DNA of 13,276 bases from Ectocarpus siliculosus (taxonomy: Eukaryota > Sar > Phaeophyceae > Ectocarpales > Ectocarpaceae): positions 1-13,276 of the forward strand of contig FN648995.1 of assembly GCA_000310025.1 (NCBI GenBank), in the 5' to 3' direction. Shown piece after piece: positions 7,265-13,276 of this stretch. Position 1 is the stretch's first letter; every line of letters begins with the position of its first letter. The translations under genes were made by a program, and so were the position numbers. Under the pieces are notes generated by a model that did no database searches, was not told the origin of the DNA, and worked only from the letters and a program-made list of their open reading frames with translations.

Positions 7265-8038
7265 TCAAATATTTAGTTCCATAGAAGTGAATGTCGCTTC
7301 CATGGAATTGTCTGCTGCCGGCGTCCGTTGTACACATGGAGCTTCTTCCCCTCTCTCTAAAACAAATGCTTGACAATTTCGTAGATTTGCTTCATGCCCT
7401 CGGGCCCTTCCACCCCTGTCTAGTGTCGCGGACCCATCTCCCGTATCAAATTCTTCCGCTGTCTTCCCAGCGTGAACCCCAGCTGCCTTCCCAGCTTGAA
7501 CCCCAGCTGCCTTTCCAGCATTCTGTAACGCCGTGAGCCTGTCCAGCGCAGCGTTAACATTGTCCATCATCTCTTTCGCAGCCCTCACCGCTGCTGCTAC
7601 AAACACGTCCTTGGAGGGCATTCCACGTACCAGCATCAGCAGCAGCAGCTCGTGCCGAACAAGCGCCACCCGGCCGCCTTCGGCGGCGGAACGTTTCGGG
7701 CCTGTGGATGTTTTTCTCAACAGCAGCATGATCTATAGCAGACGTGCAGAGGTGTTCTCATGTAGCAGCCGTTCCTGCAGCAACAGGTGAATGCGGGTTT
7801 GGAATAGGGTGTTGGTTTCATCAGCTCCAGCCAGGAGTGGTGTATGGCAGCACTGGTGGATTTCAACAGCAGCAACAGTAGCCGTGGACGGTCGGCTCCT
7901 CCGGCGGTGCGGGTGGACAGGTGGGTAGTGAGGTTGGTGAGATTGGGGTGGGGGGCTTGCCGGTTCGTTTTCGGCGTCTTTGCCGGTAAAAGTCCCTGCC
8001 AACGTAGCTTCTCTCAACGCACTTACACATCCCGCCAT
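7265..8038 (-). pseudogene. Unknown helical, Ala/Leu-rich ORF interrupted by one TAG
   Basis: Starting at an ATG (8038-8036), the minus frame encodes 101 residues to a TAG at 7733-7735. Two codons later it reopens in the same frame for 154 residues to 7265, so a single stop divides a ~257-codon frame. The sequence across the stop looks continuous and helical (HLLLQERLLHENTSARLL, then IMLLLRKTSTGPKRSAAEGG, then MDNVNAALDRLTALQNAG). After this comes an 8-residue repeat AGKAAGVQ / AGKAAGVH encoded by a 24-bp tandem repeat. The N-terminal third is Pro/His/Arg-rich and unremarkable. The last residues (SMEATFTSMEL) come from the CTTCCATGGAAG repeat, so the original C-terminus may have been replaced. 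I recognise no family. It may be a broken gene, an exon pair, or chance openness in CAG/CTG-rich DNA. Confidence 0.3.
7463..7525. repeat. 24-bp in-frame tandem repeat, about 2.5 units
   Basis: Units 7463-7486 and 7487-7510 differ at a single base (CGTGAACC versus CTTGAACC); a partial third starts at 7511 (CTTTCCAGC). The length is a multiple of three and the minus-strand frame is preserved, giving repeated AGKAAGV(Q/H). Confidence 0.9.
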
Positions 8039-8308
8039 TCACTCTCCCCCGCTACCCACGGTATTTACGTGTAGCACCTGCAGTAGCGCTGAAACGCGAA
8101 GAGCTGGATCTCATGCAGGCCGGGTACGGTGGAGGTGGAGCACCGGAGCAGATTCTCGGACCGTACCGTGTTGTTGTAGTTTCGCCGTCCGCAACCCATG
8201 CAGTGGTCGCAGCAGCAGTAGCCCGCAGTCTTACCTCTGCCACCAACAGCGGACCATATCGATGAAATCCGTCCTGCTAACACATCTATAACCGTTGGGG
8301 TCTGTGTA

Positions 8309-8809
8309 ATGGCGCCGTCACAGTCGGAGGAAGCAACAAGAGCGGCGAAAGAAGCAGTGGTGACGCTGGAGGGCCCTGTCGAAAGCAGCAGGAGGGTCGA
8401 CAGCAGCGGCGTGCAGCGGTGGTGCCTATTCCGATGCTTGGGCAGGGGGGGCAGCCAACGTGCATGCGCCTGCAACGGCGGCGACAGCGGTGGCCAGACC
8501 TGCAGTAGCGGTGGAGACGACGGCATCTACGGTTTCGAGAGGGAAGCGTCGTACACTTTTGACCCTGAGGATTATTTGGGCAGGAAGTGCGCGAGAAGGA
8601 AGACCACAGCAAAGGTGGTGAGAAGGAGGACCGGAGTAACGGTGGCGGCAGCAGCAGCATCGTCGGCGGAGGTGGCGAGGCCTGGTGTGGAGTGGAGTGT
8701 CAACGCATCTTTTGACACAGAGAATCGTTCCCGGTGGAGGAGAGCGACCAGGGGGGCCGCGCTGGGAGTAGACCTCTCGTTTGATCGAGGTGAAAATGCA
8801 TGGGCATAG
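8309..8809 (+). CDS. Hypothetical protein, 166 aa, Ala/Arg/Ser-rich
   Basis: An ATG at 8309 with G at -3 and G at +4 (a favourable eukaryotic start context) opens a 166-codon frame to TAG at 8807-8809. Visible parts are an acidic/basic helical N-terminus (SEEATRAAKEAVVTLEGP), a Gly/Cys-rich centre (CACNGGDSGGQTCSSGGDD), the segment REASYTFDPEDYLGRKCARR, and a poly-Ala run at about residue 115 from a GCA/GCG tract. No domain is recognised and no signal peptide or membrane segment is evident. A second plus-strand frame beginning at ATG 8800 overlaps its stop and continues Gly/Ser-rich to 9111, so a frameshift or splice could join them. Openness on both strands here is favoured by GC-rich trinucleotide repeats, so this may be spurious. 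Confidence 0.25.
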   Translation: MAPSQSEEATRAAKEAVVTLEGPVESSRRVDSSGVQRWCLFRCLGRGGSQRACACNGGDSGGQTCSSGGDDGIYGFEREASYTFDPEDYLGRKCARRKTTAKVVRRRTGVTVAAAAASSAEVARPGVEWSVNASFDTENRSRWRRATRGAALGVDLSFDRGENAWA

Positions 8810-8838
8810 GCCGGGGGTCGATGCTTGGCCCCGAGAGC

Positions 8839-8913
8839 TCTGGCGGCGGCAGCAGCAGCGGCACCATCGGCAGCGGCGTCAGCGGCAGCGGCGGCGGTGG
8901 CGGCGGCTTCGGG
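8839..8913. repeat. GGC/GCA trinucleotide-rich low-complexity tract
   Basis: About 75 bases composed almost entirely of GGC, GCA and AGC triplets. It translates as Gly/Ser-rich on the plus strand and Ala-rich on the minus strand, and explains the long open frames on both strands between 8572 and 9420. Confidence 0.85.
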
Positions 8914-9111
8914 CAAGCTGTGGCGACGACACCTGCCCGAACGAAAGCGGCGCCAGCAGCGCCACCGCCCACGACAGCAGTGTGTGTGGGGATGAGAAGG
9001 CACGCCAGCGGGGGGAGAGTCTACCCTTGTCTGTTTCCCCCCCTGCCCACCCCTCCCACCCCTCCAGCGCCACACCTTCAACGACCCCCCGGCCACGTAC
9101 GCACAGGCTAA

Positions 9112-10665
9112 CGCGGGCGGGCGCAGCGTGATTTGGGGAGTAGCTGCGAAGCGGAAACTGATAATGGGATCTAGTGGGCGCACTCGGTCGACGGAGCAGA
9201 GTGAGAAAATGGCGGCAGCGACGACCTCACCATATTTCCGCCAAATTGGAGGCAATATGAACTGTTGACGAGTTTGTTTGGGGTTTGTGTACAGGCATTG
9301 GGATGTTAACTTCACTGTGTTTTGCTCTTTCTGTCTTCCATTGTGGTTTCCTGTCGGGCGCACCCTTCCCGTGGGCGCAAAATACGAGAAAATTATCCAG
9401 GAATCGCCTCCGAGAGACAATGCGTTGATGTGTACGGGATTAATGTTTGTGTGTGGTATTTTGTACGGGTTTTGACTTGTTATACTTTGGACCCGAACTG
9501 TATTTGACGTGCTGAATTTAAATGATAATTGTCATAATCTGTTGTTTGTACTGATGCCAAGAATCACGGAGGGGGGATTTGTGTACCATGTTTCTAGCCG
9601 CAGCACCAGCAGAGCAGGGTGCTTTCGTGGTGTTCTAATCAAGTTGGATTTGTGTCGTTAGGATGTTCTTGGCGTTTTCCTCGTTTTGCGGTGTATTGCG
9701 TCAAGAATCAGAGGGGAGGAAACAAATGTGTTGTTATGATTCCAGACGCAACGCCATCGAATGCGTATATGTTTTTCTTGTGTATGCAGGGCATGTTTCA
9801 GCTGGGGGACTGTTTCGGACACTTGGGATGTTTTGAGATGTTTTGTTGATGCAAAGGAGAGGAAGAAAGCACAGGCAGATCTATACGTATGTTTCAGGGA
9901 AATGTTCCAGGTGGGGGGCTGTTCCGTATTGGTGTTAGTACTGATATTGTTTGTTTTTTCCCACAACCGGAGAGAGATGGGTGGCACATCACTTGTATGT
10001 TTCGGGGGATATTGCAGCTGTTTGCATGACTATTACTATTTTGTATCGTTTCTGGGACAAACGTTGAGGCACCGATTCGCATGCGCGCATTGCTGTTGAG
10101 GACTTGGTCTTTAGACACTACATTGGAGAAATGATTAGACATGTTTTGACGAGAAATGATCGGGGTCTTCGTAATTTCCGAATGCTCGTTTTGATTGGTC
10201 AAGAAGTTGAGACTTCGTTTTGTTCGAGGATGTTGTATCAACTATTTCGAAGCGCTTGTACCAGATTGAGAGTATGTCCAATGGCGAACACATTGCGTTC
10301 GTGGATAAGCTGACGGAGACGCTTTGCGTATCATAGGTAGCCAGTTTGGTAAACGATGTTCCTCACGTGGAGATTTGTGTTTTTGTATTGGTGGGAAGAT
10401 TATCCACAAACGACTTCCAGATCGTACATTGTATCAAGCAGGGGGGCTGTTTGGGGTACTTGGATACAACATCCGATCCGGAGAGTAACGTGTGGGGGGG
10501 GTATGCTATTGGGGGTCCAAGCGCGGGACCCCGAGAGAGAGCAAGCCCATGTGATTACTATACTTTATGTATAAATTGTGCTACCAGGAGCACTGTGTGT
10601 TATATTTAACACCATGAATTCACCTGAATCCTGGGTTAACCTAGTCCCGCGATACACTCATACTA
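9112..10665. other. AT-richer region without a supportable gene; degenerate repeat
   Basis: Short ORFs of 60-115 codons occur on both strands, but none has recognisable protein character. A degenerate motif recurs at roughly 100-110-bp spacing on the plus strand: GTATG(C/TTT)CAGGG...ATGTT(T/C)CAG(C/G)TGGGGG.CTG near 9782 and 9890, a poorer version near 9993, and a further GGGGGGCTGTTTGGGG.ACTTGG near 10441. This suggests an old, eroded tandem repeat. I see no tRNA, rRNA or terminal-repeat signature. Confidence 0.4.
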
Positions 10666-10706
10666 CCGTGGGTGGGCACGGTATCCCCCGTGGGAAGGCA
10701 CGGGGG
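10666..10706. repeat. Two consecutive GC-rich hairpins with 6-nt G-rich loops
   Basis: The first hairpin is CCGTG (10666-10670), loop GGTGGG, CACGG (10677-10681). The second is CCCCCGTG (10685-10692), loop GGAAGG, CACGGGGG (10699-10706). Both use the same CCGTG/CACGG stem core, so the pair looks like a tandem duplication of a hairpin unit. CCGTGGGTGGG recurs nearby in both ~270-bp repeats (10866 and 11279). Confidence 0.75.
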
Positions 10707-10730
10707 CCTCTAATAGATTGCTTACTGACA

Positions 10731-10853
10731 AATATGGAACGAGCAAAACACGAAACAGAGATTCAAAGCTATCCGCCAAACCTATTTAGCTTCAGTCTCA
10801 AATATGGAACGTGCAAAACACGAAACAGAGATTCAAAACTATCCGCCAAACCT
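10731..10853. repeat. 70-bp-period tandem duplication
   Basis: AATATGGAACG starts at 10731 and again at 10801, exactly 70 bp apart. The first 53 bp match with two differences, up to CCGCCAAACCT, after which the second copy diverges into the ~270-bp repeat. The 70-bp unit ends in TTTAGCTTCAGTCTCA. Confidence 0.9.
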
Positions 10854-10857
10854 CATC

Positions 10858-11131
10858 TTTCAATATCCGTGGGTGGGTGGAACTTTAATTCGCATAGCCC
10901 ACCCCTTGCCCGACCCTGTCTCACATGCCGATCTCGAGCTACAGTGTAAATCTCGTGGCGCCCGACGTATGGTTCGGTAGGCAATCGCAAACCATTACCC
11001 CTCCCCAAGTTTGAGCAGCTTCCACCTGCTGTGGCCGACACGACTCGGCCTGGACTGTTCCTTGTCTGTGTCGCCATGGGAACGGCCGGTTGAACAGCGA
11101 AAGAGGGTCCTGCGTGCTGCGCGCCACAATC
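10858..11131. repeat. Long direct repeat, copy 1 (~274 bp)
   Basis: Begins TTTCAATATCCGTGGGTGG and ends GCGCGCCACAATC. It matches 11271-11538 at high identity with scattered substitutions and a few small indels (for example an extra GGTG in copy 1 near 10872). There is no open frame shared by both copies that looks like protein. The family may be a nonautonomous repeat. Confidence 0.92.
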
Positions 11132-11247
11132 GCCACAAGCAACTTTCTCAGTACAATTGTATGTACTCTAGGAGGACTTCAACGGATTCCGTCGAATCGG
11201 GCCTTGATTCTCACGGCAAGTCCCCAACAATTTTTTGTAACTTTTCT

Positions 11248-11268
11248 GAAGCTTTAGCTTCAGTCTCA
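11248..11268. repeat. GAAGCT..AGCTTC hairpin plus TTTAGCTTCAGTCTCA box
   Basis: GAAGCTTTAGCTTC (11248-11261) is a perfect inverted repeat overlapping TTTAGCTTCAGTCTCA (11253-11268). The same 16-mer occurs exactly at 10785-10800 and 12698-12713, always just 5' of material related to the ~270-bp repeat. Confidence 0.8.
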
Positions 11269-11270
11269 TA

Positions 11271-11538
11271 TTTCAATATCCGTGGGTGGAACTTTTATTT
11301 TCAGAGCCCAACCCTTGCCCGACCCTGTCTCAAATGCCAATCTAGAGCTACAGTGAATCTCGTGGCGCCCGAAGTATGGTTCGGTAGGCAATCGCGAACC
11401 ATTACCCCTCCCCGAGTTTCAGGGGCTTCCACCTGCTGTGGCCGACATGACTCGGCCTGGACTGTTCCTTGTCTGTGTCGCCATAGGAACGGCCGGTTGA
11501 ACAGCGAAAGAGGGTCCTGCGTGCTGCGCGCCCCAATC
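11271..11538. repeat. Long direct repeat, copy 2 (~268 bp)
   Basis: Same family as 10858-11131, beginning TTTCAATATCCGTGGGTGG and ending GCGCGCCCCAATC, after which a run of T begins. It is immediately preceded by GAAGCTTTAGCTTCAGTCTCA-type sequence (11248-11268), which in copy 1 lies 58 bp further upstream because of the 70-bp duplication. Confidence 0.92.
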
Positions 11539-12688
11539 TTTTTTTTTTGTGATTTTCTTCGTGAGTGTGCTTCAGACCAGGTTGTGATATCGTGTCTGTC
11601 GCTTTGGGGTGCTTGCGTCGCGTAGTATGCGATGCGCGTCGCTTACTTTGTCGCCTGTTGTGTCGTTATACATGACAAGCAACAGCAGCACAACAGTTGA
11701 GACAGACAACAACAGGCCTTTTATCTCTCTTGCTCCATATGCATGGATGGGTGGTATGCATCGTAATAGTCTAAGCGGCATATTGCATGGGTGGCATACA
11801 TCGAATAGGTGTTGATCCTTTTCGAGTCTGCTGCGTAGTCAGTCGTAACTTGAGCGATATGGTAGATGGCAGCGCAATCTTATTTACATCATAAGGTATG
11901 GCAACCAACAGTCTGCTGCTCTGTGCAGCGGTGCACATCTATAGCGGACGGACTAGTTCGTCCGTGTAGTCATGTTGTTTGTTCTCACTTCGTCACAGAA
12001 GGATGAAAATCCGCACTACTCGGCGACTTGTGGTTGTTGTGTTTGTTGTTGCTGAGCCCACTTCGGATACCGCCGTTCGGTACATATGTCTGATAGCCTG
12101 CGGTGGGCCTAAGGGATGAGAGTGAGTGAGTGTCTTCTCGAGAGTGGATCCCTTGTCTTCTCTCCGCTCTCTTCTTCTAGTCTACCTGTCTCTCTCTCGT
12201 CTTTCGCCGGTGGGGTCCCAACCATATCGAACTACGTCAACCGCAGTAGTTTCGCATCTTGCTGAGTAAGAGACTACCCGTGCACCGGGCTGCTGCATGA
12301 GAGGCGATGTGCGCTACCTGTTTTATGTCAAGCAATGGACTTGGGGCCCTACCTAATGCTGGACATGCAGTGCTATGTGACATGTTTCAGCGGCCCAGAG
12401 CGAGCGACGACCACGCTGGGTTTTCTATGCTTCTTTTGCCTCCTCCCTCAAGCCTGTTCGCCTGGCTTCCGTGTCTTTGATCTTTTCTTTTCTTTTCCAT
12501 GCTTTGTTTGTTGGGGTCCCCCAGCCACCCCCGCCCACCATTAATTTTTGTTGGGAGGGGTGTTTACTTGCCATGTTCATGACTGGGCCCCGGACTTTTT
12601 ACTCGCACCCCGTCCATTCCACTTGTCAACACACCACCACATCCTATTGCACCATGCCCAACGACACGTCCAAGGCCTGGGGAATTTC
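11539..12688. other. No supportable gene
   Basis: The region opens with a T run and a TTCGTGAGTGTGCTTCAG stretch. It holds an imperfect direct repeat (TGCATGG..GGGTGGTATGCATCG near 11740 and TGCATGGGTGGCATACATCG near 11785), a near-perfect palindrome at 11945-11964, an inverted pair AAGGGAT/ATCCCTT (12111-12117 and 12148-12154) around GAGTGAGTGAGTG, and CT-rich stretches near 12155-12200 and 12478-12495. ORFs are under 105 codons and without protein character. Confidence 0.45.
11945..11964. repeat. 20-nt palindrome, CGGACG(GACTAGTT)CGTCCG
   Basis: The arms CGGACG and CGTCCG flank GACTAGTT. As DNA it has one mismatched pair around a central ACTAGT; as RNA the mismatch on one strand would be a G-U pair, so the whole 20 nt is nearly self-complementary. 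Confidence 0.6.
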
Positions 12689-12757
12689 GAAGCTTTATTT
12701 AGCTTCAGTCTCATCGTTCGAGTTTGAACGGCTTCCGCCTCCTGTGGCCGGCAAGCA
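12689..12757. repeat. Shortened third relative of the ~270-bp repeat
   Basis: GAAGCT..AGCTTC with a 6-nt loop (12689-12706) leads into TTTAGCTTCAGTCTCA (12698-12713). After only a few bases comes GAGTTTGAACGGCTTCCGCCTCCTGTGGCCGGC, which corresponds to AAGTTTGAGCAGCTTCCACC... near 11007 in copy 1. The internal ~145 bp and the 3' half are absent, so it is an internally deleted and truncated copy. Confidence 0.7.
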
Positions 12758-12783
12758 GTCATCTATATTATAGTATTTTTTGG

Positions 12784-13276
12784 TGAAATATTTCATGGAG
12801 GTCCATGGAAGTCCATGGACGTCCATGGACGTCCATGAAACCAGTCCATTGACTTCCATGGACTTCCATGAAATATTTCATGGAATTCCATGGACTTCCA
12901 TGAAACGTTTCATGGAAGCCCAAAACGTTTCATGGAAGTCCCATGGAAAAAATGAAAAAGTTTCATGGAAGTCCATGGAAGTCCATGACACCATGTCCAT
13001 GGAAGTCCATGGAAGTCCATGAAATATTTCATCATGGAAGTCTATGAAACATTTCATGGACGTTCAAGAAATATTCCAGTGACGCCAACTTGGTTGATTA
13101 ATGCCGACAATGAGCCTTGGCTGTGTTCGACATTGGTCTACATGAAATGCGTGCATGGGCTTCATTGGACTTCCAAGAAACTTTTCATGGAACTCCTTTC
13201 ACTTCCATGAAAAGTTTCATGGAACTCCTTGGACTTTCATGGAAGTCCAAGGAGTTACATGAAAATTTTCATGGAC
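12784..13276. repeat. Dense CATG-centred palindrome array, partly in 10-bp phase
   Basis: About 30 CATG tetranucleotides occur in under 500 bp. From 12791 to 12840 the sequence is strictly periodic at 10 bp (GTCCATGGAA, GTCCATGGAC, GTCCATGGAC, GTCCATGAAA at 12801, 12811, 12821, 12831), and again from 12961 to 12990 and 12991 to 13020. Interspersed are longer perfect palindromes built on CATGAAA..TTTCATG: 22 bp at 12864-12885 (centre AT), 24 bp at 12895-12918 (centre CG), 14 bp at 13019-13032 and 16 bp at 13258-13273. The open frame 12780-13022 on the plus strand is merely the translation of this array (MEVHGS-type repeats). The array runs off the right edge. Confidence 0.92.

Larger units (their letters stand above)
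6684..7307. repeat. Dispersed CTTCCATGGAAG palindrome family
   Basis: The perfect 12-bp palindrome occurs at 6684-6695, 6729-6740 and 6784-6795, a variant CTTCCGTGGAAG at 6866-6877, and truncated forms at 7101-7110 and 7297-7307. Degenerate half-sites (TTCCATGA, CCATGAAAG, CTTCCGTAGAAG) fill the intervals. The motif is the same as in the array at 12.8-13.3 kb. ORFs crossing this block on either strand translate the repeat (FHGS, SMEV, PWK) and should not be called genes. Confidence 0.85.

Noticed and set aside
8572-9420. 282-codon minus-strand open frame, the longest in the window
   Set aside because: It contains no ATG at all, starts only at a TTG, and its length is explained by the GGC/GCA tract read as poly-Ala. 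It overlaps plus-strand frames of similar quality. The Leu-rich C-terminal stretch resembles a membrane helix but comes from CAG/CAC-rich DNA.
9761-10099. 112-codon Cys/Phe-rich plus-strand ORF
   Set aside because: It overlaps the degenerate ~105-bp repeat, and its composition follows TGT/TTT-rich DNA. A 109-codon frame is open on the opposite strand over much of the same stretch.
10858-11538. The two ~270-bp direct repeats as LTRs of a short element
   Set aside because: Only about 140 bp separates them, with no primer-binding site or polypurine tract seen. A tandem duplication of a nonautonomous repeat fits better.
12780-13022. 80-codon plus-strand ORF with MEVHGSPW-type repeats
   Set aside because: It is the direct translation of the 10-bp palindrome array; residues repeat only because the DNA does.

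Overview
The window looks like a gene-poor, repeat-rich stretch of a eukaryotic nuclear genome. There are no compact operons, ribosome-binding sites or rRNA/tRNA genes. Instead there is a decayed retrotransposon with frameshifts, interstitial CCCTAA/TTAGGG-like telomeric tracts, microsatellites, polypyrimidine tracts ending in CAG, and many families of short palindromic and tandem repeats. The retroelement proteins resemble, from memory, DIRS-like elements of stramenopiles (oomycetes, brown algae). That assignment is tentative and I could not test it.

Layout. (1) 1-374, plus strand: an open frame running in from the left edge, probably the C-terminal tail of a LINE-type reverse transcriptase ORF. 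(2) 550-664: a long T/C-rich tract ending in CAG. (3) About 922-3945, minus strand: a degenerate retrotransposon. It has a gag-like region (basic Ser/Arg-rich N-terminus, coiled coil, CCCH zinc finger) followed by a reverse transcriptase with readable palm motifs (VDSKDAFR, LQFGWNLSPQ, YVDD) and thumb. It carries at least four in-frame stops and about five frameshifts, and two of its lesions lie at simple-repeat tracts. (4) 3941-4512: five copies of a ~125-bp repeat, abutting the upstream (gag) end of the element, then a 38-bp tandem duplication. (5) 4590-6160: no supportable gene. (6) 6162-7310: a mosaic of 40-bp tandem repeats, CCCATGGG palindromes, telomere-like tracts and a CTTCCATGGAAG palindrome family. 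(7) 7265-9111: a CAG/GGC-rich segment with competing, low-complexity ORFs on both strands. The better candidates are a minus-strand ORF at 7265-8038 broken by one TAG and a plus-strand ATG ORF at 8309-8809. (8) 9112-10660: AT-richer and apparently noncoding. (9) 10666-11538: tandem GC hairpins, a 70-bp duplication and two ~270-bp direct repeats, with a shortened third relative near 12.7 kb. (10) 12784-13276: a dense array of CATG-centred palindromes, partly in strict 10-bp phase, running off the right edge.

No intact, confidently functional gene is visible, so there is no pathway to reconstruct. The main content is the retroelement remnant and several interrelated repeat families. The most unusual features are the 10-bp-phased nested palindrome array and its likely relative at 6.7-7.3 kb, and the five-unit repeat placed where the retroelement promoter/5' UTR would be.
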